Shown here: positions 24,046 through 31,589 of the stretch, one piece after another | Layout of the letters: the number at the start of each line of letters is the position of its first letter | How positions within the stretch are numbered: the stretch's first letter is position 1 | Origin: Streptomyces sp. SPB074 | GTDB lineage: Bacteria; Actinomycetota; Actinomycetes; Streptomycetales; Streptomycetaceae | Reading direction: 5' to 3' | DNA length: 45,262 bases | Assembly (NCBI RefSeq): GCF_000154905.1 | Contig: NZ_GG770539.1 | Span: forward strand, 3,304,154-3,349,415 | Notes under the pieces: model-generated | The model's input: only the letters and a program-made list of their open reading frames with translations | What the model was told of the DNA's origin: nothing | Database searches by the model: none | Position numbers and translations under genes: made by a program

Positions 24046-24546
24046 GTGACCGAGAGTGCTCCGGTGGTGTTCCTGCTGGTGGGGATCACCGGTTCGGGGA
24101 AGACGACCTACGCCCGGCGGGAGCTGGAGCCGCAGGGGGCGGTACGGCTGTCGGTGGACGAGGTCGTCCACGAGCGGCACGGCCGGTACGGCGTCGACTA
24201 TCCCGAGAACACCTACTTCGAGAAGGAGGCCCCGGTCGTCGCCGAACTGCATTCCCGGCTGGTCGAGTTGGTCTCCGAGGGCCGGGACGTGGTGTGGGAC
24301 CACGGGCTGTGGCCGCGCAAAGACCGCGACACGATGAAGGAACTGGTGGAGTCGGCCGGCGGTCGGTGGCGCCTGCTGTACTTCCCGGTCGAGCGGGACG
24401 AACTGCTGCGCAGGCTGGCCGAGCGCAACCAGCGGGGGGACGCGAACGCGCTGATCGTGACCCCCGAGGCGCTGGACGACTTCTTCGCCCGCTTCGAGGC
24501 GCCTCACGGCGAGGGCGAGGAGATCGTGGAGCCGGGCCGGCTCTGA
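24046..24546 (+). CDS. P-loop kinase-like ATP-binding protein
   Basis: A 166-residue protein from a GTG at 24046. The Walker A motif GITGSGKTT is at residues 13-21. A second segment VRLSVDEVVHERHG and the motif DVVWDHGLWPRKDRD resemble small-molecule kinases and zeta-toxin/chloramphenicol-phosphotransferase-type P-loop proteins. A LID-like LLRRLAERNQRGDANALIV stretch holds the expected Arg residues. No antitoxin gene adjoins it, so a toxin role is unlikely. Phosphorylation of a sugar or nucleoside intermediate of the surrounding cluster is more plausible. It is the only plus-strand gene in this part, and its 3' end overlaps the convergent glycosyltransferase by 43 bases. Confidence 0.75.
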   Translation: MTESAPVVFLLVGITGSGKTTYARRELEPQGAVRLSVDEVVHERHGRYGVDYPENTYFEKEAPVVAELHSRLVELVSEGRDVVWDHGLWPRKDRDTMKELVESAGGRWRLLYFPVERDELLRRLAERNQRGDANALIVTPEALDDFFARFEAPHGEGEEIVEPGRL

Positions 24547-25394
24547 CGGGGCGGTCGCCAGGCGGTGGCGATCCGGGCGGCTTCGGTGGCCCAGCCGTGG
24601 GGCATCCGCTCCAGGGTGACGTGGCGGAAGCCGAGGCGCGGGTCGGAGACATCGATGCGCCTGTTGTGGCGGTCGACGTGCTCCAGCAGGCGGCCGGCCT
24701 CGTCCCGGACGGCGGGGCTCTGCTCGCTCCATGCGCCGGAGGCGAAGCGGTCGACACGGCGGCGGAGGTCGTCCAGAACACCGGAGCGCCACTTAAAGTG
24801 GTGGACGCAGGCGAGGGCCTGCGAGTCGGGCTTGCGGCCGGGTGCGCGGTGGTTGCCGGAGGCGACGGTGACGTCCGAGAGGGCGAGGACGATCTTGCGA
24901 GGGTCGCCCTGCAGGAGACGGTGGGTGAGGTGGCCGCCGAGCGGAAAGGTCCTGTCAAGCCCGCTCTCGGGCCGCCAGAGCGCGAGTCTGCCGTCCGCGC
25001 TGACTCGGTCGAGCATCAGGCCGCCCACCACTGCCCGGCCGTTCTCCTCGGCCTCCGCCGCCACGTCGTTGAGCGCGGCCGGGTAGGTCTGGAACTCGTC
25101 GGAGTCGGCGAGCAGGTGCCAGCCGGGGCCTGCCTGCTCGCGCAGAGCGTCGCGCAGTTCGGTGTTGGTGTGCTCGTGCCACGGCCCGGTGCTGACCAGG
25201 CTTGTGGGTAGGCCGAGTTCCCAGGCGGTGTCCAGCAGTTGGCGACGCCAGGCGTCCGGGACGTGCTCGGCGAAGTGGAAGGCGAGGTGGAAGCGCTCGA
25301 CGCCGAGGCGACGGTAGTGGGCGGTCCAGGCGGTCAGCAGAGCCGGTTCGACCGCGCCGATCACGGCGACCAGGGCGGGGGCGGCGGGCATCAT
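24504..25394 (-). CDS. Glycosyltransferase-like protein (GT2/GT92 type)
   Basis: A 296-residue protein started at the ATG overlapping the previous stop (ATGA; a second ATG follows at once). The N-terminus PALVAVIGAVEPALLTAWTA, HYRRLGVERFHLAFHF and the HLLADSDEFQTYP acidic motif (a DxD-like metal site) are typical of family-2-type glycosyltransferases that use a shared-position strategy (DUF23/GT92 relatives). HHFKWRSGVLDDLRRR and MPHGWATEAARI follow. It is the last gene of the four-gene leftward run. Donor and acceptor are unknown. Confidence 0.75.
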   Translation of the reverse strand: MMPAAPALVAVIGAVEPALLTAWTAHYRRLGVERFHLAFHFAEHVPDAWRRQLLDTAWELGLPTSLVSTGPWHEHTNTELRDALREQAGPGWHLLADSDEFQTYPAALNDVAAEAEENGRAVVGGLMLDRVSADGRLALWRPESGLDRTFPLGGHLTHRLLQGDPRKIVLALSDVTVASGNHRAPGRKPDSQALACVHHFKWRSGVLDDLRRRVDRFASGAWSEQSPAVRDEAGRLLEHVDRHNRRIDVSDPRLGFRHVTLERMPHGWATEAARIATAWRPPRQSRPGSTISSPSP

Positions 25395-26620
25395 CGGTGC
25401 TCCTTGATCAGCTCGGTGTAGGTGTCGATGAAATAGGCGGCCTGCTCGGTTGCCGACGGCATGTCCACTGCCGTGGGGGCCTTCAGTCCCGGCCGCTCCG
25501 GCGGCCCGTCCGCCAGAGCGTCGAGCGCGGCGGCAAGGGCACACGGGTCGCCGGCCGGGACCACCCGCGCCCAGGGCTGCCCGGCCAGCCGTTCGGTCAG
25601 GTCCGGGTCGTGGTCGGAGACGATCAGCGGGACACGGAGCCGGGCGGCGTCCATGACCAGGCCGGACTCCTTGCCCGTACCGGGACACCGGGCCACTACG
25701 GCGGCGTCGGCGGCGGCGTAGACCAGCCGGAGTACGTCCTCGCCGACCGGGCCGGGCACGGTATGCACCCGTACGCGGGGCAGGCGGTGCCACCGTTCGA
25801 GTACCGCGTCGTCCAGCGGAGTGCCGCAGACAAGGACGTGCAGCGGCTCAGTGAGACGGGCCAGGGCCGCGTCGATGGTGGCGATGTCCTTGTAGGGCCA
25901 CCAGCCGCCGATCAGGCTGACCGCTGCTGCCGAGGTGGAGATGGTGAAGGCGGCGCGGGCTCCGTCGCGTTCGGCGGCGGTGAGGGGCTGGCCGTCGTCG
26001 ACCGCGAACGCCCTTACCCGCCCTGGGAGGTGGGGGAAGACCGGGGAGAGCCGGTCGCGGACGGCGGTGGTCGGGTATAGGGCGATCACGCGCTTCTCGC
26101 TCCGCCGGGCGAGCCGACCGAGCAGCCGGACCGGCGCGTCTTCGGTGGTAGCCAGCTCGTGCACGAACCGCAGGTGCGGGGTGCCACCGAGCAGAGCGGC
26201 CATGCCGTGCAGGGCTTCGCTCGCGCTGAGGATCACCACGGCCGTCGGCTGATAAGCGAGGCGGCGTGCGGTACGCAGGCATCCGGCTTCGGTGAGGCAG
26301 CGCGCGACCAGGGTGATTTGGTGCGGCAGCCGGCGGAGCGGCAACGGCCAGCGCCGTGAGCGGAAGGCGCGCTTGCCGACGGTTGAAAGGCGTTCCGCCG
26401 CGCGGGCTGCGGCCAGCAGAGTCTTCGCCGCCGGGCCCACCGGCCGCGTGGCGACGCGGGCGCCGGACCGCAGCAGCGGTCCGGGTCCGTCTGCGACCCC
26501 CCGCGGGGCGATGACCACGGCACCTGGGCGGGCAGCGGCGAGCGCCGTCAGCGTGCGCTGGTGGTGCCCGCCGCCGAGGTGCGCCAGCGGCTCGATCAGG
26601 ACCAGTGGGCCCGTACTCAT
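25391..26620 (-). CDS. Glycosyltransferase, GT4-like (GT-B fold)
   Basis: A 409-residue protein from the ATG at 26620, overlapping the previous stop by ATGA. The N-terminal domain has the glycine-rich start LIEPLAHLGGGHHQRTL of GT-B enzymes. The C-terminal domain has VSLIGGWWPYKDIATIDAAL, then VLVCGTPLDDAVLERW, VHTVPGPVGEDVLRLVYAAA and the nucleotide-sugar site CPGTGKESGLVMDAARLRVP (E-x7-E-like motif, second Glu replaced). This is the pattern of family-4 glycosyltransferases. It sits in the middle of the four-gene run and probably transfers a nucleotide-activated sugar in the cytoplasm. Confidence 0.82.
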   Translation of the reverse strand: MSTGPLVLIEPLAHLGGGHHQRTLTALAAARPGAVVIAPRGVADGPGPLLRSGARVATRPVGPAAKTLLAAARAAERLSTVGKRAFRSRRWPLPLRRLPHQITLVARCLTEAGCLRTARRLAYQPTAVVILSASEALHGMAALLGGTPHLRFVHELATTEDAPVRLLGRLARRSEKRVIALYPTTAVRDRLSPVFPHLPGRVRAFAVDDGQPLTAAERDGARAAFTISTSAAAVSLIGGWWPYKDIATIDAALARLTEPLHVLVCGTPLDDAVLERWHRLPRVRVHTVPGPVGEDVLRLVYAAADAAVVARCPGTGKESGLVMDAARLRVPLIVSDHDPDLTERLAGQPWARVVPAGDPCALAAALDALADGPPERPGLKAPTAVDMPSATEQAAYFIDTYTELIKEHR

Positions 26621-27321
26621 CCGGCGACCGCCTGCTCGCCGTGCAGCGCGACGAAGTGCCGGTGCAGCGTGGGCGGGTCGTTGAGCGCCTCGAAGCGCTC
26701 GGGGTCACGGGCCGCAGTACGAGCGAAGTCGATTCCGTCGCGGGCCCCGGCTGCCGCGTAGTCGGCGAAGTCGCCGTCCTTGCCGGCCGTCCACGCCTCG
26801 ATGCGTTCCTGGGCGGAGGAGTCGGTCATGCCGTACTCGCTGCCGCGCGCGAGCATCGCGCACTCCCGGAAGCCCGCCTTCCAGGCGTGGAACGGGGTCT
26901 GGTTGAAGAGGGTGACCCCGGCGGTGTCCGGGCTGAACTCGACCCGGCCGGGCAACGCCGCCAGCACGTCGACAGCCTGGCCCATCTCCCGCAGTGCGCT
27001 GGTGCGGATCAGCTTGAGACCGCCGTAGCCGTAGGTGAGGCCGTTGACCGGGTTCACGGCCTGCCAGACCCGCATCGACACGCCCGCTGCCAGCGGCTCC
27101 ACCGCCCCGGCGGGGAAGGCGGGGTCGATGGCGAAGTCGCCGTCGGCGAGGAAGAACTGCTCGGTGTCGGCGAGTTCGGCGGTGAGCCGGTAGGCGCGGC
27201 GCATCCCGCGCACCCCGTGCAGGCGCTTGACGGTTCCGCCCAGCACGCGGGCCAGGCGAGTGTGCAGGGAGTCGGCCAGCGGCTCGTCGTAGGAAAGCAG
27301 GACCGCGTCGAAGCCGGTCAC
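26617..27321 (-). CDS. Glycosyltransferase-like protein, GT-A type
   Basis: A 234-residue protein from the ATG at 27321 in an ATGA overlap. It starts like a family-2 fold (FDAVLLSYDEPLADSLHTRL), has FFLADGDFAIDP as a DxD-type metal motif, and GYGGLKLIRTSALREMG and TLFNQTPFHAWKAGFRECAM segments seen in small glycosyltransferase-like proteins. It is shorter than most family members and lacks a C-terminal helix bundle. Tight coupling to two further glycosyltransferases supports a role in the same glycan pathway. Confidence 0.7.
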   Translation of the reverse strand: MTGFDAVLLSYDEPLADSLHTRLARVLGGTVKRLHGVRGMRRAYRLTAELADTEQFFLADGDFAIDPAFPAGAVEPLAAGVSMRVWQAVNPVNGLTYGYGGLKLIRTSALREMGQAVDVLAALPGRVEFSPDTAGVTLFNQTPFHAWKAGFRECAMLARGSEYGMTDSSAQERIEAWTAGKDGDFADYAAAGARDGIDFARTAARDPERFEALNDPPTLHRHFVALHGEQAVAG

Positions 27322-28472
27322 TTGATCGCTTCCAGGTAGCGGGCGGCCACCGCATCGGGCGTCAGGTCACTGGTGGAGGCGTGCGCGCGCTTGGCGTGCA
27401 CCAGGTAGAACTCCGGGTCGGTGGCGAGGCGTTCGGCGATGCGGACGGCCTGGTCGTCGGTGTCGAACACCAGCTCCGGGTCGAGGTGCTCGGCCAGCCA
27501 GCCGATGCGAGGGCCGATCACGGGCAGGCCCATCGCCTGGCAGTCGATGACCGACATGGACCAGGGGCAGCCGGGCCGGAACGGTGCGATGCCGAAGTCG
27601 GCGCCGGCCAGCAGGTTGCGGTAACGGATGCGGTCTCCGCGGTCGGAGGCGATGGCGACGCCGTCCACGGACGCCAGCTCCTCCAGGTTCCGCTCGGGGC
27701 TCGGGTCCAGCCGGACCCGCTTGGCGCTACGGGTGCCGAACAGGTCCATCACGGTGAGCCGCACCGGGGCCTCGGCGACGAGGTGGCGGGCGAGCCGGGT
27801 GAAGCGGTCGGTGCCGTAGTGGGCGTACAGACGGTGGTTGTAGATGCCGACAGCTCGGCCGTCCGGCGGGGTGATCTCGGCGGGGTCGCGGACCAGGCGC
27901 ACGTCCCTGGGCGCGGGGACCACATGCAACTTGTCGCTGATCTCGATGCCGGTGCGGGTGGCGGCAGCGACGGTCCACGAGGCGGCGGTGCCGGAGTGGA
28001 CGAGGACGCGGTCGCAGGCCGCGAGACCGGCGGCGAAGGCCAGCAGCACGCTGCGGCCCAGCCCACCGTCGTCCATCGCGGGGTCCGGCACCAACTGGCC
28101 GGTGTCGGTGAAGGAGAACGGCAGGTAGTGGCAGTAACCGGCGATCCTCGCGTCCACTCCGGCTTCCAGGAGCGCGGCACGGATCGCGGGGGCGGCCTCG
28201 ATCTGGTTGGCCACGACCACGTCGGGCTGCTGCTGGCGGAACAGCCGGACCATGGCGCCGACGCTCGGGTCGAAGCGGGCCCGGTACTTGGTCGACGGCG
28301 ACGTGGTCCGCACGAAGTCCACGCGGCCGTCACCGGCCGGGAGGGGAGCGGCCACGGTGACCTCGACCCCGGCGTCGGCCAGAGCCGGGGTGAGCATGTC
28401 GGCGAAGGTGTAGCCGGAATCGGCAGTGAGCCGACTGGAGTTGGAGACGTTGAGCAGGTACAGCAGGCGCAT
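27318..28472 (-). CDS. Glycosyltransferase, GT-B fold
   Basis: A 384-residue protein whose ATG at 28472 has GGAAGG upstream; the longer frame lacks one. It begins MRLLYLLNVSNSSRLTADSG with a GT-B N-terminal fold, has HSGTAASWTVAAA and AVGIYNHRLYAHYGTDRFTR in the linker region, and GADFGIAPFRPGCPWSMSVI then DCQAMGLPVIGPRIGWLAE in the donor-binding C-terminal domain. It is the first gene of the leftward run 28472-24504, all joined by four-base overlaps. A GC-rich palindrome (GCCCGGGT...ACCCGGGC, 28495-28514) lies just upstream and may act in regulation with the divergent XRE gene. Confidence 0.8.
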   Translation of the reverse strand: MRLLYLLNVSNSSRLTADSGYTFADMLTPALADAGVEVTVAAPLPAGDGRVDFVRTTSPSTKYRARFDPSVGAMVRLFRQQQPDVVVANQIEAAPAIRAALLEAGVDARIAGYCHYLPFSFTDTGQLVPDPAMDDGGLGRSVLLAFAAGLAACDRVLVHSGTAASWTVAAATRTGIEISDKLHVVPAPRDVRLVRDPAEITPPDGRAVGIYNHRLYAHYGTDRFTRLARHLVAEAPVRLTVMDLFGTRSAKRVRLDPSPERNLEELASVDGVAIASDRGDRIRYRNLLAGADFGIAPFRPGCPWSMSVIDCQAMGLPVIGPRIGWLAEHLDPELVFDTDDQAVRIAERLATDPEFYLVHAKRAHASTSDLTPDAVAARYLEAIK

Positions 28473-28553
28473 CGCTTGAGCCTTCCTTCTCTCGGCCCGG
28501 GTGGAGACCCGGGCTGGCAGAAGAAGGAAACCGGCGACCAGGAGCGTGACAGA

Positions 28554-28616
28554 ATGATGAATCGAGATCACTCACGGTTCATTCATCTCATCCAGCAGCC
28601 GGGGCGGGGGCCTTGA
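28554..28616 (+). CDS. Leader peptide coupled to the XRE gene (20 codons)
   Basis: AGGAG lies eight bases before an ATG-ATG pair at 28554. The frame runs 20 codons (MMNRDHSRFIHLIQ..., ending in PGRGP) and stops at a TGA that overlaps the ATG of the XRE regulator (TGATG, 28614-28618). The XRE start has no good ribosome site of its own, only G-rich sequence. Translation of the regulator therefore probably depends on reading this leader. It was too short for standard gene calling. The peptide has no obvious amino-acid run that would mark a classic attenuator. Confidence 0.5.
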   Translation: MMNRDHSRFIHLIQQPGRGP

Positions 28617-29587
28617 TGGACGAGCGCGACGACAGCCCGACCGTCGAACAAGCCGCCGAGGCGTTCGCAGCGGAGCTCGCGTACTGGCGCGAGGTGCGCG
28701 GTCTGTCCAAGCGGGGGCTCGCCCTCAAGATGGGCTTCGACCCGTCGTACGTGAGCCACGTGGAATCCGGCCGGCACAAGCCGACCGGGGACTTCGCGCG
28801 TCGCGCGGAGGAGACCCTCAACGCGGGCAAGGCCCTCTGGAAGCGCTGGCTGGACTACGAGGCCGCCAAGAACCGAACGGCCCCGGCGGCGGCTCCACCC
28901 GCCCCGCGCCGCCCCGAGCAGCCTTACGCGACGGGCTCAGCGATCATCGTGGCGCACGACGGCGCCCGCCTGGACTTCGACGGCACCCACTACCGGCTGA
29001 CGATGCGCCGACTGTTGCGGAACACTGGCAGCGAGCCGATCACCCGCTACCTGATCCGGATCAGCGTCGACCGCTACCCCCGTGAGCCCGAGCGTTCCAA
29101 CGCCCATTACCGCGAACACCCGCTGACCTGGGACGAACTCGCACTGACCGCGACGTGCCACGGCGAGACGATGAAGTGGCAGACGAAGCACGACCGCGAC
29201 GCGTTCAAGGAAGTGTGGCTGCTGTTCGAGAACGAGCAGGGCCGCTTCCCGCTCTACCCGGGCGAGGAGGTCTGGATCGAGTACGCCTACTCGGTCGGCG
29301 AGGAGAAGTGGGGCCGCTGGTTCCAGCGCGCGGTCCGCCTGCCCACCGAGCACCTCGAAGTCGAACTCGCCTTCCCCGTCGGCCTCGACCCAGCCGTATG
29401 GGGCACGGAGACGTCCATGACGGCCGAGGCGGCGCCGCTGCGGACCGCTCCGATCCGGCGCGAGGAGGACGGGGTACGCGTCTTCTCCTGGAGCACGTCC
29501 ACGCCAGACCTCCACGCCCGGTACCGTCTGGAATGGCGGTTCCGGGCTCGACCCGAACGCGACACGAATCACGGAGAGTTCAGGTGA
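28616..29587 (+). CDS. XRE-family regulator paired with peptide deformylase
   Basis: A 323-residue protein. Residues 10-75 hold an XRE HTH (FAAELAYWREVRGLSKRGLA, LKMGFDPSYVSHVESGRHKP). After a Pro/Ala linker (85-100) comes a large beta-rich domain (LTMRRLLRNTGSEPITRYLI, GEEVWIEYAYSVGEEKWGRW, VFSWSTSTPDLHARYRLEWR) found in many Streptomyces XRE proteins and possibly a ligand sensor. It is transcribed divergently from the glycosyltransferase run. Its stop overlaps the deformylase start (GTGA), so the two are made together. Control of the sugar cluster is inference from position. Confidence 0.82.
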   Translation: MDERDDSPTVEQAAEAFAAELAYWREVRGLSKRGLALKMGFDPSYVSHVESGRHKPTGDFARRAEETLNAGKALWKRWLDYEAAKNRTAPAAAPPAPRRPEQPYATGSAIIVAHDGARLDFDGTHYRLTMRRLLRNTGSEPITRYLIRISVDRYPREPERSNAHYREHPLTWDELALTATCHGETMKWQTKHDRDAFKEVWLLFENEQGRFPLYPGEEVWIEYAYSVGEEKWGRWFQRAVRLPTEHLEVELAFPVGLDPAVWGTETSMTAEAAPLRTAPIRREEDGVRVFSWSTSTPDLHARYRLEWRFRARPERDTNHGEFR

Positions 29588-30153
29588 TCCAGGTGCGGCC
29601 CAGCGAGCGAATGCGTGACCTCGGCGTCGTCCAAGAGGGCGCACCCGTCCTCGCCGAGCGCGCCCGAGAGTTCGACCTGCCCAGCGAGCGCGAGGTCGCC
29701 GAGGAGGTCGTCGAGAAACTGTTCACCGCGATGGAGCGCATCGGCCAGGTCCACCCCTTCGCCAAGGGCATGGGCCTCGCGGCACCACAGATCGGGATCG
29801 GAAGGGCCGCCGCCCTCGTCCAGCCCGCTGCCGCGGATGCTCCGGCGATCGTCCTGCTGAACCCGCGGATCACCGACCGCTCCGAGGAGACGGACGAGCA
29901 GTTCGAGGGCTGCCTGTCCTTCTTCGACGTACGCGGCTTGGCCCCTCGGCCGCTGTGGATCACCGTGGTGGCCGGCACCCTGGACGGCCAGGTGATCACC
30001 ACGACGTACGAACGCGGACTCGCCCGCCTGATCCACCACGAGATCGATCACCTCGACGGCCTCCTCTACACCGCACGTATGGCCGCCGACAGTGAGCCCA
30101 TCCCTGTCGAGCAGTACCGGCAGAGCGGCCAGGCATGGTCCTACCAGCGGTGA
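29584..30153 (+). CDS. def: Peptide deformylase paralogue
   Basis: A 189-residue protein from the GTG overlapping the XRE stop. All three deformylase motifs are intact: GMGLAAPQ (62-69), EGCLS (108-112, with the metal-binding Cys110) and HEIDH (152-156, the metal His pair with catalytic Glu153). It should remove the N-formyl group from nascent proteins. An extra copy in an accessory element is not needed for housekeeping. Known explanations are resistance to deformylase inhibitors (actinonin type) or a role in an attached pathway. Its coupling to a regulator beside a glycosyltransferase cluster makes the second possibility worth noting. Confidence 0.92.
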   Translation: MIQVRPSERMRDLGVVQEGAPVLAERAREFDLPSEREVAEEVVEKLFTAMERIGQVHPFAKGMGLAAPQIGIGRAAALVQPAAADAPAIVLLNPRITDRSEETDEQFEGCLSFFDVRGLAPRPLWITVVAGTLDGQVITTTYERGLARLIHHEIDHLDGLLYTARMAADSEPIPVEQYRQSGQAWSYQR

Positions 30154-30303
30154 GGACAAGCGCAGCTCACGCTGTCCGCCGAGATGACGCTCTTACCTCT
30201 CAGGTTGTCTCGGCGTTGCCGTGGAAGTCTTCGCGGACTCGCTCGGCGTTGTTCCACTGGATGGTGGTTGCTCCGGCCCGTCGACTGCGTTTTGCTGGGA
30301 GGT

Positions 30304-31530
30304 ATGGCACAGTCCCTCACTCCTCACGCTCTGAGACAGCAGCGTGAGTTCCGAAGTATGAGCGTGAAGGAGCTGGCCGAAGCCACTGGCGTCTCACCTG
30401 CATCCGTACGCCGCTGGGAGGCCGGAACGCAAGCGGTAAGCGATCGCGCTTTCGGGCGCCTGTTGAAGGTGCTGCGCTGCGATGCGCAAGACCTGACTGC
30501 GAGCGAACGGGGAACCGAGACTCTGCAGGATCTGCGTCATCGGGCGGGTATGAGTACCGCCGAGGTCGCTTCGCTGCTTCGCCGTAAACGAGCATCGCAA
30601 GGTCTGCACATCAGCGCTGAGAAGATACGTGACCTTGAGCGTGGCCGCCCGGTGCGCGGGCGGACTTGGCTGTCGCCCGAAACCCAAGGCCGAGTGGCAC
30701 GGATGCTGGCCCAGGTCTACGGAATCCCTGACCGCGTAGTCATTGATGCCTGGCGCCGCACGCGCCCTAACGACGCGGCCCCCGCGCTTCCAGCTCGTCG
30801 ACCTCGCAACGCGTCCGAGAGCGCATTGACAACCTGGCGTGAGCTCAACGAGCGGCAGCGCAGCTACCTGGCGTGCATCTTCCATCAGGATCAGGAAGCA
30901 GAAGAGGAACAGCGCCAGAGCCGCTATGCAGGGGAGGCCCAACCGCCCGCTGCAGCGTGGCGACGACTGACCTTGGCACTCAGTGCGCCAGCCGACCTTG
31001 TCGGCTTCACCCGCATCCAGGAGCGGCTCCGGGAGGCCGGCATTCACGATCCGGGGACGGGATCCTCCGTGAGCGCACTGGACAGGCGGGGCCTGATCAT
31101 CGTTTACCGGGATCGCCTGTACGTCGATGGACTGGGGGATGTTCCGCGTACGCGCGTAGAGATGACTCGGCACGGCAGAACGGTCGCGCGCGCAGCGCTC
31201 GGGGTTACTCCCGCTCCAGCACCGCCTGCAGCGCTACTCTCGCGGTGGCTGTGGAAGATCGTGGTTCGTGTCGCGCGGGCAGGGACGCAAGGCGTGGACG
31301 GCAGCCTCGCTGGGCGAGGACCGCACTACCTTGCCGTGGGTCAGAGCCCCGACGGGCGCACGCCCAGCCGCGGCTTCATCGTTCTGCGTCTCCCTGACGG
31401 AGCGGACCACGGACCCTACCGCTGGTTCCTCACCGATTCCGGCCGATGCCATATCAAGGACCACATCGATACCTACCGGTCCTTGTATCCAACCGTCGAC
31501 GTTGATTCGATCGCAAATACGTTCACCTGA
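30304..31530 (+). CDS. Multi-HTH regulator upstream of the pPIWI-RE operon
   Basis: A 408-residue protein from the ATG at 30304; GGGAGG sits immediately before it, at unusually short spacing, and an ATG at 30358 is an alternative. Residues 8-65 are an XRE HTH (LRQQREFRSMSVKELAEATG, VSPASVRRWEAGTQAVSDRA). Residues 78-165 look like a second, degenerate one (LRHRAGMSTAEVASLLRRKR, ISAEKIRDLERGRPV). Residues 195-310 resemble a winged helix (RSYLACIFHQDQEAEE, VSALDRRGLIIVYRDRLYVD). The C-terminus is of unknown fold. It lies 59 bases before the pPIWI-RE genes in the same orientation and could regulate them, although they have their own promoter. Confidence 0.7.
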   Translation: MAQSLTPHALRQQREFRSMSVKELAEATGVSPASVRRWEAGTQAVSDRAFGRLLKVLRCDAQDLTASERGTETLQDLRHRAGMSTAEVASLLRRKRASQGLHISAEKIRDLERGRPVRGRTWLSPETQGRVARMLAQVYGIPDRVVIDAWRRTRPNDAAPALPARRPRNASESALTTWRELNERQRSYLACIFHQDQEAEEEQRQSRYAGEAQPPAAAWRRLTLALSAPADLVGFTRIQERLREAGIHDPGTGSSVSALDRRGLIIVYRDRLYVDGLGDVPRTRVEMTRHGRTVARAALGVTPAPAPPAALLSRWLWKIVVRVARAGTQGVDGSLAGRGPHYLAVGQSPDGRTPSRGFIVLRLPDGADHGPYRWFLTDSGRCHIKDHIDTYRSLYPTVDVDSIANTFT

Positions 31531-31558
31531 TCACCCGACGGAGTGACACCGAGGCCCA

Positions 31559-31581
31559 TTGTCAGTGGGGTGTCGTAGCCT
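31559..31581 (+). promoter_or_regulatory. RecA-NDp/PafBC-type promoter of the pPIWI-RE operon
   Basis: TTGTCAGTG (31559-31567), eight bases, TAGCCT (31576-31581), then eight bases to the ATG at 31590. This is an exact match to the RecA-NDp consensus TTGTCRGTG-N8-TANNNT, the LexA-independent DNA-damage promoter activated by PafBC in actinobacteria. The ATG falls at the expected transcription start and has no ribosome site, so the mRNA is probably leaderless. A GACACC...GGTGTC inverted repeat (31545-31574) overlaps it. Confidence 0.7.
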
Positions 31582-31589
31582 CCCCACCG

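Noticed and set aside
24046..24546. Zeta-type toxin of a toxin-antitoxin pair
   Set aside because: The P-loop fits, but there is no small upstream antitoxin gene, and the neighbours are biosynthetic-type genes.
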